A stretch of DNA of 64,000 nucleotides from Acidiferrimicrobium sp. IK (GTDB lineage Bacteria > Actinomycetota > Acidimicrobiia > Acidimicrobiales > Palsa-688), in assembly GCF_025499425.1 (NCBI RefSeq), contig NZ_JAIMCB010000003.1:62001-126000 (forward strand), in the 5' to 3' direction. Positions 52,215 to 61,238 of this stretch are shown piece after piece (the first letter of the stretch is position 1; every line of letters starts with the position of its first letter). Under the pieces are notes generated by a model, which had not been told where the DNA came from, did no database searches, and worked only from the letters and a program-made list of their open reading frames with translations. The translations under genes were made by a program, and so were the position numbers.

Positions 52215-52825
52215 CCACCGAGCCGAAGGGCAGCGGCGGAGTGCGTCGCCGCAGCGCGCCGGCGCTGGCCGGAGCGTTGTGCGTCACGTTGCTGATCGCG
52301 GCCGCCGTCCTGTCCCGGGTGACAGCCACCTGGTCGGCGGCGGTGCCGGTGTGTCAGACGATGTCGGCTCAGGGTTCCAGCACGTGGAGCAGCGCGTGGC
52401 GTTCCAGCAACGCACGGGACCGCAACCGTCGCACGGCCTGGGCCAGTGCCGGCCATCCGAGCCCCGAAGCGACGGAGTGGCTGGCGTTCGGGTTCGGCCC
52501 CGGGACCGTCGACTCGGTGCAGCTGACGGTCCCCAAGCCGAGCGGGCGCCCGGCGTCGTGGCCGGGCACTCTCACCGTCGATTACTCCACAGGGGCGGCT
52601 TGGGTGCCGGCCCCCCTGGTAGGCGGCCACCAGGGCACGGTCTCGGTGTCGCGCGCCGAAACGGCGACACTCTCGTTGCCCCTCGCCCACCCGGTGCTCG
52701 CCAACGGATTCTTGATCACCGCGACGAACTTGCCGAGGATGGAGGCCTCCAGCGAATACGCGCTCCAGCTGGCGGAGGTGTCTGTCTCCTGCGCCAAACC
52801 CGGCAGCTGGTCGTGGCTCCGGTAG
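52211..52825 (+). CDS. Membrane-anchored exported protein, unknown
   Basis: A 204-residue protein with one N-terminal transmembrane or signal helix (LAGALCVTLLIAAAVLS) and an exported beta-rich domain (PEATEWLAFGFGPGTVDSVQLTVPKPSG ... GFLITATNLPR), reminiscent of discoidin-type carbohydrate-binding folds. Two Cys (PVCQTM, VSVSCAKPG) may form a disulfide. GTG start in the stop of the acyltransferase gene, so the three genes are a unit. Function unknown. Confidence 0.6.
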   Translation: MTTEPKGSGGVRRRSAPALAGALCVTLLIAAAVLSRVTATWSAAVPVCQTMSAQGSSTWSSAWRSSNARDRNRRTAWASAGHPSPEATEWLAFGFGPGTVDSVQLTVPKPSGRPASWPGTLTVDYSTGAAWVPAPLVGGHQGTVSVSRAETATLSLPLAHPVLANGFLITATNLPRMEASSEYALQLAEVSVSCAKPGSWSWLR

Positions 52826-52867
52826 CGTCGACCGCCGGCTCGCGAACAGCGCTCGACGGGGTGCTGC

Positions 52868-53194
52868 TCAGGGCTCCCTGGTCAGGTCAATGACGTCGTC
52901 GGCGAGCGATCCGCCGTCCCGGATGACCGAAGCGTTGGTGGCGTTCAGGCGGTCCAGGGCCACCTCCAGCTCACGGAAGAGCACCGCCAGCTGCGCCGCC
53001 GGACCGGCCAGCGACGGGTACTCGTCGGCCATGCGGGCGGCGAAGTCCTCGTAGCGATCCGCCAGGCCGGAACAATGGCTGCTCTCTTCGTCCAACTCCG
53101 TCACCGTGTGGGTGAGCCGGTCGACCGACTTCGAAAGCTCGATTCCCTTGGTCCGCAGCCGGGTCGACGCCTCAGAGGAGTCCATGGGATCCAT
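52868..53194 (-). CDS. Small helical protein of unknown function
   Basis: A 108-residue soluble protein, not recognised. Almost all helical with heptad-like spacing (LRTKGIELSKSVDRLTHTVTELDEES; LAVLFRELEVALDRLNA), so coiled coil is likely. ATG 53194 is used; GTG 53200 is an alternative. Convergent with the exported-protein gene. Confidence 0.55.
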   Translation of the reverse strand: MDPMDSSEASTRLRTKGIELSKSVDRLTHTVTELDEESSHCSGLADRYEDFAARMADEYPSLAGPAAQLAVLFRELEVALDRLNATNASVIRDGGSLADDVIDLTREP

Positions 53195-53318
53195 GATCAC
53201 CGCTGCGAGACGTCACCGCCAGGCTTTCTTCCGGGACTTCCCGGGCCTGACTCTGCGTGGGCGGCCCCTCACCGATGCGGGTCTCGCGGCCCGGAGCCGG
53301 GCGTGGCCGCCAGGGGAG

Positions 53319-53519
53319 TCAGCGGTAGCGGTCCTTGGTGTCACCGCCGACCTCGTTGCGGGCGGTCGGGCCTCCGTGGCCTGACGCCCGCCCGAGCGGA
53401 GCACCGTCCTCGGCGGCCTCCGGAGCGATCTCGTCGTCGACCGCCCTGGTGGCCTCGGCCGGAACCTTGTCGCGGTCTTCGGGCTCCACTGGCGTGAGTT
53501 GGTCGCGATCCTTGGGCAT
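53319..53519 (-). CDS. Small charged protein, hypothetical
   Basis: A 66-residue, hydrophilic and acidic reading frame (KDRDQLTPVEPEDRDKVPAEATRAVDDEIAPEAAEDG). Codon choice is reasonable and no good alternative frame exists here. No ribosome site is visible, and it could be a chance frame in high-GC DNA. Confidence 0.35.
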   Translation of the reverse strand: MPKDRDQLTPVEPEDRDKVPAEATRAVDDEIAPEAAEDGAPLGRASGHGGPTARNEVGGDTKDRYR

Positions 53520-53670
53520 AGGGGGTCGTACCCGCCGGCGGCCCCGCTATGCCGGGGTCGTGCGGGCCCCGCCGCCCGCGACCAGGAGCCGCGCCGGCGC
53601 GACGGGCGGGGAGATCGGGCGGCCCTTGAACTCGCTCGCTCCGCGCCGTCGGGCCGGGCAGGATGTCTGC

Positions 53671-55758
53671 ATGGCGGACGAGACCACCCCAACCAAAGAG
53701 CGCGACGCCAGCGGTGCCGCTGGCGCGTTCAGCGACCCCCGCCGCTACGTGGCCATACCTCGCCTGTCGGGTCTGGCCGCGTCCGGGCCCGGAGACCGAC
53801 TGGTCGGATCCATCGCCCACCTCGACTCGGCGGGTGGGCGCCACGTGTCGGCGATCTGGGAGCTCGACCCGGCCGGCGGGCAGCTGGCGCGCCGGCTGAC
53901 CCGCTCCGACAAGGGGGAACGCTCCCCGGCGTTCGCGTCGGACGGGTCGATCCTGTTCATCTCCGACCGCCCCCGCCCGGGCGGCACGGACGATGACGCG
54001 TCGGCGCTTTGGCGTCTACCCGACGGAGGCGGCGAACCCTGGGTCGTCGCGGCGCGGCCCGGCGCGGTCACCGCCGTCGCCGCGGCACGCGACCAGCCCG
54101 TCGTCGTGTTCGCCGCCAAGGTCGCGCCCGGCGGGCGAGACGACCCCGCCGACGAGGCGTGGCACAAAGACCGCTCCGACCGGAAGATCACCGCGATCCT
54201 CCACGAGACTCTGCCCGTGCGGCAGTGGGACCACGAGATCGGCCCCGAGGAGGTGCACTACTTCGCCGGCGTCTTGCGACCGGTCGGCGCGGGCGGCGCA
54301 GGCGCCGACGCCAGCGCCGGTCACACCGACACTGACACCGGCCTCGTCGAGGTCCGGGACCTGACCCCCGACGCCGGCCAGGCCCTCCAAGACGCCAGAC
54401 CGGTGCTGAGCGCCGACGGAACGACCGTCGTCACGTCCTGGCAGACCTCCCTGCCGGAGGGACGGGTCCGGGTGGATGTCGTTGCCATCGAGGTTGCCAC
54501 CGGCGCCCGGACGGTGGTGGCATCCGCTCCCGACGCCTACTGGTACTACGAGAGCCCGACCATCTCGCCCGACGGGCGGGTTGCCTGCCTCGCCCAGTCA
54601 CGCGGCAAGCCCGACGAGCCCTACCTGACCCAGGTCGCAGTCGTCGACCGCGCCGGCGGGTCCCCGCGCCACCTGGACCTCGGAGACCTCTGGCCGGCGG
54701 AGGTCACGTGGAGCTTCGACGGGCGCACCCTCGTGGTGGCTGGCGATCGAGCCGGCCACCACCCTCTGTGCCTGGTCGACCCGGACACCTCCGAAGTGCA
54801 CGTCGTCCAAGCCGGCGGGAGCTGGACGCACCCGGTGCCCGTCGCCGACGGAGGGATGTTCGTGCTGCAGTCGGGGATCGGAATGCCGCCGCGCCCGGTC
54901 CGTCTCGACGCCAGCGGCAACGCTCAGGCCGTCCAGGCGCCCGGGTCGGTGCCGGTCCCGGGGAGGATCGAGGAGCTGAGCGCGACCGCGGAGGACCGCA
55001 CGAACCTGCGGGCGTGGCTGGTGCTGCCCGATGGGGCGTCCGCCACCGAGCCCGCGCCGCTGGTGCTCTGGGTCCACGGAGGCCCTTACGGCTCCTGGAA
55101 CGACTGGAGCTGGCGCTGGAACCCGTGGCTGATGGCCGCCCGGGGGTGGGCGGTGCTCCTCCCGGACCCGGCCCTGTCGACCGGCTACGGGCTGCCGTTC
55201 CTGCAGCGCGGCTGGCGGCAGTGGGGAGGCAACCCCTTCGGTGACCTGATGGCGCTGACCGACGCAGCCGAGCAACGCGACGACATCGACGAGAGCCGGA
55301 CCGCAGCGATGGGCGGCTCGTACGGCGGCTACATGGCCAACTGGATCGCCGGCCACACCGGCCGGTTCAAGGCGATCGTCAGCCACGCCAGCATCTGGTC
55401 GCTCGAAGGGTTCCAGCCCACCACCGACCTGCCCTCCGCGTGGTCCGACCAGTGGGGCCGCCCCGCCGAGGACCCGGAGTTCTACCGGCGGTGGTCACCG
55501 GATGCCTACGTCGAGGCGATCACGTCGCCGATGCTGGTGATCCACGGAGTAAACGACTACCGCTGCCCGGTGAGCGAATCGGTGCGGCTGTGGACCGACC
55601 TGGTGGAGCACGGCAAGGTCGCCAAGTACCTGTCGTTCCCCGACGAGAACCACTGGATCCTCCAGCCGGGGGACGCCACCGTCTGGTACGAGACGGTGTT
55701 CGCGTTCCTCGACCACCACGTGCTCGGCCGGCCATGGGAGCGTCCGTCGCCGTTGTGA
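53671..55758 (+). CDS. S9 family peptidase (prolyl oligopeptidase-type)
   Basis: A 695-residue alpha/beta-hydrolase peptidase. An N-terminal beta-propeller (about 25-420, with DRPRPGGTDDDASALWRLPDGG and ESPTISPDGRVACLAQ) precedes the catalytic domain. GGSYGGYMANW gives Ser550, HGVNDYRCPVSES gives Asp629, and ENHWI gives His661, a complete triad. No signal peptide is visible, so it should be cytoplasmic. ATG 53671 is chosen over the longer frame from 53335. Confidence 0.88.
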   Translation: MADETTPTKERDASGAAGAFSDPRRYVAIPRLSGLAASGPGDRLVGSIAHLDSAGGRHVSAIWELDPAGGQLARRLTRSDKGERSPAFASDGSILFISDRPRPGGTDDDASALWRLPDGGGEPWVVAARPGAVTAVAAARDQPVVVFAAKVAPGGRDDPADEAWHKDRSDRKITAILHETLPVRQWDHEIGPEEVHYFAGVLRPVGAGGAGADASAGHTDTDTGLVEVRDLTPDAGQALQDARPVLSADGTTVVTSWQTSLPEGRVRVDVVAIEVATGARTVVASAPDAYWYYESPTISPDGRVACLAQSRGKPDEPYLTQVAVVDRAGGSPRHLDLGDLWPAEVTWSFDGRTLVVAGDRAGHHPLCLVDPDTSEVHVVQAGGSWTHPVPVADGGMFVLQSGIGMPPRPVRLDASGNAQAVQAPGSVPVPGRIEELSATAEDRTNLRAWLVLPDGASATEPAPLVLWVHGGPYGSWNDWSWRWNPWLMAARGWAVLLPDPALSTGYGLPFLQRGWRQWGGNPFGDLMALTDAAEQRDDIDESRTAAMGGSYGGYMANWIAGHTGRFKAIVSHASIWSLEGFQPTTDLPSAWSDQWGRPAEDPEFYRRWSPDAYVEAITSPMLVIHGVNDYRCPVSESVRLWTDLVEHGKVAKYLSFPDENHWILQPGDATVWYETVFAFLDHHVLGRPWERPSPL

Positions 55759-55909
55759 GCCGCAGCGCGGACCGCGGCTGCGAGGAGGTGGGGAAAGAGG
55801 AGCGGACCAGGAACAGTCATCGCCGCGAGGTTCCGCCGGCGCGACGCAGCGGTCCGCCGCTTCGCGATAGCCCCGGAACAGCCGAACCGCACTTCGATGA
55901 GGACCGGCG

Positions 55910-56779
55910 CTACCCCTCAGCTTGTGCGGCACGCCGGCTCAACGCGGCGGTGGCGACGAGCACCGCGGCCAGCGTGAGCACCTCCAGCGACGTGGCCGTG
56001 AGCCCGGTGCGGAACCGTTCGTCGAACACCGCGGTGCCGATGACCACGCTCATCAACGGGTTCGCCGTGTTGATGGCAGGGAGGCTGGCGATCATCGGAC
56101 CGGCCCGGTAGGACAGCTGGCTCAGGAGGAGGGCCGCGGCGCCGACGACGATGAGCGAGTAGAAGTCCCAGCTGACCAGCAGCGGGACCACCCCCTTGGC
56201 CAGTACGTCGGTCGATACCTTGATCAGCGCCGCGCTACCGGCCAAAGCGATGCCCGCGGCGATGCCGAGGAGCATGGCGGTCCGTTCCTGCGGCGCCCGG
56301 CGGGCCAGGACCACGCACACCGCGATGGACGCCGCACCGGTCGCGAAGGTAGCGAGGGCCGGGACCGTGTCGATGCCGTGGTAGCCCTGGCGGGCCGGGG
56401 TGGCCGTAACCAAGAACAAGACCAGCGCCCCGACCAGCACCACCGCCCACCGCAGGTCGCTGCGACGAAGCGGCGGCCCGCCCACCCACCGGCTGGCCGG
56501 GAGCGCGAACAGCACCCCTGCGATGAGCAGCGGCTGGACCAGCGTGAGCGGACCCTCGTGCAGGGCCAGAGCGTGCAGTCCGAGACCGGTGCCGAGAAGC
56601 GCCGTGCCGAGCATCCAGCGCCGCGACGTGACGCTGCGTCGAGCGAACGTGGTGACGGCGCGGAGGTCTAGACCGCCGAGATGCTCGCTCGCGGTAGCGA
56701 CCCGGTACTGCAGCGCGGTGCCGGCAGCGAAGAGCGCGGCGGCGCCCAGACCGCTGACGGCAGCCACGGAGGTGCTCAC
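55910..56779 (-). CDS. DMT superfamily (EamA/NIPA-like) membrane protein
   Basis: A 289-residue membrane protein with about nine or ten spans. Starts AAVSGLGAAALFAAGTALQYRVA; GPLTLVQPLLIAGVLFALPAS and YRAGPMIASLPAINTANPLMSVVIGTAVFDERF are typical of DMT proteins related to magnesium-transporter NIPA. Substrate unknown. GTG start. Confidence 0.75.
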   Translation of the reverse strand: MSTSVAAVSGLGAAALFAAGTALQYRVATASEHLGGLDLRAVTTFARRSVTSRRWMLGTALLGTGLGLHALALHEGPLTLVQPLLIAGVLFALPASRWVGGPPLRRSDLRWAVVLVGALVLFLVTATPARQGYHGIDTVPALATFATGAASIAVCVVLARRAPQERTAMLLGIAAGIALAGSAALIKVSTDVLAKGVVPLLVSWDFYSLIVVGAAALLLSQLSYRAGPMIASLPAINTANPLMSVVIGTAVFDERFRTGLTATSLEVLTLAAVLVATAALSRRAAQAEG

Positions 56780-56900
56780 GACCGGTCACTATGGCCCGTC
56801 GACCTGAGGGGATGGTGAACGGCCGGGCGGACGGCGATGGCATCGGCTTCACGGTCCCTTCAGGGAAGCGGGTCACTATTCGCCCGCCCGGCCGGTCCCG

Positions 56901-57650
56901 ATGGCCGGCTCGAGCAGGGAGCGAGCGGTGACCAACCAGCGAGACGCCGGCAGGATGAGCGGTCCAGTCCCGCCGGCGCGCCGCGGGCCGTCGCCGGTGC
57001 TGCAAGGACCGTCGCGGGCCGGTGCGTCACCGGGACGGGGCAAGGCCCGCCTGAGACGGGATCGCGGCGTCGAGGCCAACGCCCGCCTGATCGGCGCGAC
57101 CGGATTGGTGCTGCTGATCATGCTCTTCGCCGAGGGCGTCACCATCGTCGGCATCGGGTCCCACCTGTCGTGGCACGTCGCCATCGGCCTGGCCCTGATC
57201 CCGCCCGTCGCTTTGAAGCTGGGCGCCACGTCGTGGCGCTTCGCCCGCTACTACCTCCACGACGCCCGCTACCGGGAAGCCGGCCCTCCGGTCCCGCTGC
57301 TGCGGGCGCTCGGCCCGGTAGTCGTGGTCACCACCGTTGCGGTGCTCACCACCGGCGTTTTGGCGTGGCGTGAGGGGCCTGACGCCCACGGGATGATCAC
57401 CCTCCACAAGCTGAGCTTCGTCGCCTGGTTCGCGGCCATGGCCGTCCACGTGCTGGCCCACACGCTGCGGGCCACCCGCCTCACGCTGGCTGACTTCGGC
57501 ACCCGCCGGCAGCGGGCCGCGGCGGTCTACGGCCCGCTGCGGCAGGGTCTGGTGGCCGGCAGCTTGGTGGCGGGCGTGGCCCTTGGAGCCGTGTACTTCC
57601 ACCTTCCCGCCGACTGGGCGGCGTGGACCCACCGCGTCGGCTTCCACTGA
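56901..57650 (+). CDS. Four-helix membrane protein, possible b-type heme protein
   Basis: A protein of up to 249 residues with a disordered basic N-terminus (about 1-60) and four hydrophobic spans. His residues occur in pairs typical of membrane cytochromes (GSHLSWHVAIGLALIPP; LHKLSFVAWFAAMAVHVLAH), so a b561 or ferric-reductase-like heme protein is possible. The start is uncertain: ATG 56901, GTG 56928 or ATG 56958. Not firmly recognised. Confidence 0.6.
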   Translation: MAGSSRERAVTNQRDAGRMSGPVPPARRGPSPVLQGPSRAGASPGRGKARLRRDRGVEANARLIGATGLVLLIMLFAEGVTIVGIGSHLSWHVAIGLALIPPVALKLGATSWRFARYYLHDARYREAGPPVPLLRALGPVVVVTTVAVLTTGVLAWREGPDAHGMITLHKLSFVAWFAAMAVHVLAHTLRATRLTLADFGTRRQRAAAVYGPLRQGLVAGSLVAGVALGAVYFHLPADWAAWTHRVGFH

Positions 57651-57693
57651 GCCTTCAGGGTCGGAGCCTTCAGGGTCGGAGCCTCCGGGTCGG
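57649..57693. repeat. Three 15-bp tandem repeats between convergent genes
   Basis: Three head-to-tail units (core GAGCCTTCAGGGTCG; two identical, the third diverged) begin in the stop codon of the four-helix membrane gene and end 6 bp before the PAP2 gene stop. Confidence 0.85.
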
Positions 57694-57699
57694 CGCTGG

Positions 57700-58575
57700 T
57701 TACCGGCCGGCCGCGTCCACGACCTGATCGCCGGCCCCGTTGGGCTCGACCACCCCGGCCAGGTCTTCGTCGGCTGAGTTGAGGATCCGGGCCGCGCTCG
57801 CCGCCGGCGGCCGGTACGCCACCCGCACCGCCGCGCCGGCCAGGAGGCACAGCGCGGCGGCCACCGCTGCGTCGGCCCAGTAGTGGTTGCCGGTCGCAAC
57901 CACGGTGAAGACCGTCAGCAGGGGGTATCCGACGACCAGCCAGCGCATCCTGCTGCGGGAGGCGTAGAGCACGCCGCCGGCGACGACGAGCGCCCACGCG
58001 ACGTGCAGCGACGGCATGGCCGAGAGCTGATCGATGCCGGGCGCGCCACCCGCGTAGTCGGACGGCCCGACCAGGGCGCCGGTGTCGACCACACCCAGGC
58101 TCGGGATCAGCCGGGGCGGGGCGACGGGCAGGAGCTGGATCAGCAGGCTCGCGCCGGTAACCAGCGCCACCACGGTCCGCACCTGCGGGTAGCGCTCACG
58201 GTGACGGACAAACAGCCACACCAGCAGCAGACCCAGGGCCGGAACGTGAGCCTGGGCGTAGAACACGTTCAGCCAGTGCACGACACCCCGGTGGCCGAGG
58301 ACCAGGCGCTGCAGCGATCGCTCGCTCGGCAACCCGAGGGTGCGCTCAGCCGCCCAGATGCGCCGGCCCCGGCCGAGCGCCAGCGCGGCGCGCCCGAGAG
58401 ACCACCGCCCGGCGTACTGCCACATCGCGTAGAGCACCAGGACCAGTGTCAACTCCTTGGCCCACGGGTGGACGAGGCGCGCCACGCGACGGCGACGGTG
58501 CCGCGACACGCTCCACGCGACGCCGGTGACCGCGGCCATCTCCGCGGCGTCCTCCCACGGCAGCCACTGCAGCAT
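57700..58575 (-). CDS. PAP2 superfamily membrane phosphatase
   Basis: A 291-residue protein with six hydrophobic spans. SAMPSLHVAWA and GNHYWADAAVA correspond to PAP2 motifs 2 and 3. The N-terminal part RRVARLVHPWAKELTLVLVLYAMWQY and WLNVFYAQAHVPALGLLLVWLF resembles inositolphosphotransferase-like PAP2 proteins. It may act on lipid phosphates. Its start is 36 bp from the riboswitch of the divergent cytX operon. Confidence 0.82.
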   Translation of the reverse strand: MLQWLPWEDAAEMAAVTGVAWSVSRHRRRRVARLVHPWAKELTLVLVLYAMWQYAGRWSLGRAALALGRGRRIWAAERTLGLPSERSLQRLVLGHRGVVHWLNVFYAQAHVPALGLLLVWLFVRHRERYPQVRTVVALVTGASLLIQLLPVAPPRLIPSLGVVDTGALVGPSDYAGGAPGIDQLSAMPSLHVAWALVVAGGVLYASRSRMRWLVVGYPLLTVFTVVATGNHYWADAAVAAALCLLAGAAVRVAYRPPAASAARILNSADEDLAGVVEPNGAGDQVVDAAGR

Positions 58576-58610
58576 CGCGCCACGCTAACGTCGCAGTGCA
58601 ACCACACGCG

Positions 58611-58695
58611 GGAGCTCGGGCGCACCGGGCTGAGAGGGCGACAGGAGCGTCGCCGACCGCTCGAACCTGACCGGATAATGCCGGCGTAGGGACGG
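58611..58695 (+). promoter_or_regulatory. TPP riboswitch (THI element)
   Basis: Matches the conserved core in order: CGGGCGC (58617-58623), CTGAGA at 58630-58635, a stem of GGCGAC with GTCGCC in the optional P3 arm, ACCTGA (58665-58670), GGATAATGCCGGCGTAGGGA (58673-58692). The aptamer ends 11 bp before the ATG at 58704, and GGGAG after it is the ribosome site, so binding of thiamine diphosphate probably hides the site (translational control). Confidence 0.93.
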
Positions 58696-58703
58696 GAGAC
58701 ACG

Positions 58704-60116
58704 ATGGCCGTCGAGATCGAAGCCGGGGACCTCCCCGACGGGCCGAGGGACCGCGTCACGGCCGTAGGCTCGATCGTCACCGTCGCAGGCGACCGGCACT
58801 CCGAGGCGCCGGCGACGCTGCTCGAGCCGGTACCCCAACCGCTCGGCTTCACCGACCAGCTCGGCTTGTGGGGCAACCTCGGCGTCAGCCTGCTCGGTTT
58901 CACCGGAGCCATCTTCGTCCTCCAGCCCTACGGGACCGGCACGCCCGAGCTGTCGATCGTGGCCGCGGTGGTCGCCACGGTGGTCGGCACCCTGCTTGGA
59001 ACGCTGGCCGTAGCCGCGGCCGGGGTGCCCGGCGCCCGGACCGGGGCACCGGCGATGGTCCTGCTCCGGGGGTTGTTCGGCGCCCGGCTCTCGTACCTGC
59101 CGACGGTCCTCAACGTCGTCCAGTGCCTCGGGTGGGGGATATTCGAGCTGGTCACCATCGCCACCGCGGCCCACACGGTGGCGCCCGGCCTGCCGCACTG
59201 GGCAGCGGTGCTCATCGCCGGGGCGGCGACGACCGCCCTCACCCTGCGCCCGCTCGGCGCGGTCCGGGTCCTTCGCAAGTACGTGACGGTGGCGGTGGTC
59301 GTGGTGGTGGCGTACCTGTTCGTCGAGCTGGCCCGCCACCCGTTGCCTTCGCTCACCAGGGGCAGCTGGTCGGGGTTTTGGGTGGCGATGGACTCGACGG
59401 TGGCGGTCGCGGTGTCGTTCGTGCCCCTCGCCGCCGACTACACCCGCCACGCCCGCAGCGAACGCACAGCCTTCGCCGGCACCCTGATCGGTTACAGCGT
59501 GACCCAGGTCGCGTGCTACCTGCTCGGCCTGCTGGCCCTGGTCACCGTGGCCCGGACCCCCGACGACATCTACGGCGCGTTCATCGCCGTGCCGCTCGGG
59601 ACGGTGGCGTTCGCGGTGCTCGCCGCCCGGGAACTCGATCAGTCCTTCGCCAACGTCTACTCGACCGCGGTGTCGCTACAGAACTTCCGCCCGGGCTGGG
59701 ACCGGCGCATCCTCTCCGTCACCCTGGGTGTGGTCACCACCGTGGCCGCCTTGTGGTTCCACATCGCCGACTACCAGAACTTCCTGTCGCTGATCGGGTC
59801 GGTGTTCGTGCCGATGTTCGGGGTGTTGGTGGTCGACTTTTTCGTGGTCAGCCGGGACCGCTGGGACCTGTCGGAGGGCTCGCCGGCCAGGTGGGCCCGC
59901 CTGGTGCCGTGGGCCCTCGGGTTCGTGACCTACCAGCTGATCAACCCCGGCTACGTCTCCTGGTGGGTGTCGGGATGGGCCGCGGTCAACCGGGCGCTGG
60001 GCTTCACCCCCGCAGGGTGGATGAGCGCGTCGCTTTGCTCCCTGGCCGTGTCGATGGCCGCCACCCTGCTGCTCGGCGGCGTGGAACGCATCGCCGGCGC
60101 GCTCCGCCGGGGATGA
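58704..60116 (+). CDS. cytX: CytX-like NCS1 transporter (putative hydroxymethylpyrimidine uptake)
   Basis: A 470-residue NCS1 permease with about 12 spans: LGLWGNLGVSLLGFTGAIFVLQPYG at the start, ARTGAPAMVLLRGLFG, FVPLAADYTRHARSERTAF and ARELDQSFANVYSTAVSLQNF. CytX proteins import the thiamine pyrimidine HMP, and the TPP riboswitch directly upstream supports this. ATG start; the stop overlaps the next gene (ATGA). Confidence 0.85.
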   Translation: MAVEIEAGDLPDGPRDRVTAVGSIVTVAGDRHSEAPATLLEPVPQPLGFTDQLGLWGNLGVSLLGFTGAIFVLQPYGTGTPELSIVAAVVATVVGTLLGTLAVAAAGVPGARTGAPAMVLLRGLFGARLSYLPTVLNVVQCLGWGIFELVTIATAAHTVAPGLPHWAAVLIAGAATTALTLRPLGAVRVLRKYVTVAVVVVVAYLFVELARHPLPSLTRGSWSGFWVAMDSTVAVAVSFVPLAADYTRHARSERTAFAGTLIGYSVTQVACYLLGLLALVTVARTPDDIYGAFIAVPLGTVAFAVLAARELDQSFANVYSTAVSLQNFRPGWDRRILSVTLGVVTTVAALWFHIADYQNFLSLIGSVFVPMFGVLVVDFFVVSRDRWDLSEGSPARWARLVPWALGFVTYQLINPGYVSWWVSGWAAVNRALGFTPAGWMSASLCSLAVSMAATLLLGGVERIAGALRRG

Positions 60117-61207
60117 CCGCCACCGCCCACGGGATGGGGCGCGAGCCGGTCGATCCGGACTGGCCGCCGATCACCGAGGACGAGGCCCGGGCGGTGCTCG
60201 ACGCGTGGGGCATGGAGAGCCGAGGGGTGGCGTGGCGATCGCCGCGCCCGTTCTCGGCCGCCGCGCTGGTCGACGTGACCGGCGGGGAGGCGGTGTTCGT
60301 CAAGCGCCATCACCGCCTGGTCCGTTCCTCGGACGCGCTGGCCGTCGAGCACGCCTTCGCCCGCCATCTCCTAGCTGGAGGCCAGCCCGTCGCGGAGGTC
60401 ATCGACCGTCCTGGCGGCACTACGACCCTCGGCGCGGGGGAGTGGACCTACGAGGTGCAGCGGCGGGCGCCGGGTGACGACCGCTACCGGGACGCCCTGG
60501 CCTGGACCCCCTACCGAGACGCCGGCGACGCCCGGGGTAGCGGGGCGGCGCTGGCCCGCTTCCACGCCGCCGCTGCCGGCTGGGATCACCCGGGGGTACC
60601 GGCCGGGGTGCTGACCGGCGGGAGTCGCATCGCCACCGACCCCGACCCGATGTCGGCCGTCGCTCGCCTGGTGGGCTCCCGGCCGGGACTGGCGGCGTGG
60701 TTGGCGGGCCGCGACTGGGAGGCCCAGCTCGGCCCGTTGCTGGAGCCGTGGGAGGCGCCCCCCTCCGGGTCGGGGTGGGGGCACGGCGACTGGCACGCCA
60801 CCAACCTCATGTGGTCGGGTTCGGAGGTGGCCGGGATCGTCGACGTCGGGCTGGCCGGACCGACCGGAGCCGAGTTCGACACCGCCGTCGCGATCGAGCG
60901 AGCCGTGGTCGGCTGGCTGGACCTGGCCGAGGGCCGCCCGGTGCCGGTCGACTGGGGCGGGGTGGCCGCGCTGCTCGACGGGTACCTCGCGACCCGCCCG
61001 CTCGACTTGCCCGGCGTGGCCCGGGCCCTGCCCCTGGCCCACGTCGACTTCGCGCTGTCCGAGGTGGAGTACTTCGCGGCGGTGGTCGGCGATCCGGTCA
61101 ACGCGGAGCTGGCGTGGGACGGATACCTCTGCGGCCACCTGGCGTGGTGGGCCGGTCCGGGCGGGCGCCGGCTGATCGATGAGGTGCAAGCGGGCGCGAC
61201 GCGCTGA
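60113..61207 (+). CDS. APH-fold phosphotransferase in the TPP operon
   Basis: A 364-residue protein of the aminoglycoside phosphotransferase/choline kinase fold. GEAVFVKRHHRLV carries a likely ATP Lys, GHGDWHATNLMW is the catalytic loop (Asp, Asn) and GIVDVGLAGPTG is the metal-binding segment. The gene overlaps cytX by 4 bp and shares its riboswitch. Thiamine kinase ThiK is an APH-fold enzyme, so a thiamine, HMP or related-alcohol salvage kinase is a reasonable inference, but substrate residues cannot be read. No other thiamine gene is in the window. Confidence 0.8.
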   Translation: MTATAHGMGREPVDPDWPPITEDEARAVLDAWGMESRGVAWRSPRPFSAAALVDVTGGEAVFVKRHHRLVRSSDALAVEHAFARHLLAGGQPVAEVIDRPGGTTTLGAGEWTYEVQRRAPGDDRYRDALAWTPYRDAGDARGSGAALARFHAAAAGWDHPGVPAGVLTGGSRIATDPDPMSAVARLVGSRPGLAAWLAGRDWEAQLGPLLEPWEAPPSGSGWGHGDWHATNLMWSGSEVAGIVDVGLAGPTGAEFDTAVAIERAVVGWLDLAEGRPVPVDWGGVAALLDGYLATRPLDLPGVARALPLAHVDFALSEVEYFAAVVGDPVNAELAWDGYLCGHLAWWAGPGGRRLIDEVQAGATR

Positions 61208-61238
61208 CCCGCGACGGTCACGCCGCAGGTCCACCGGC

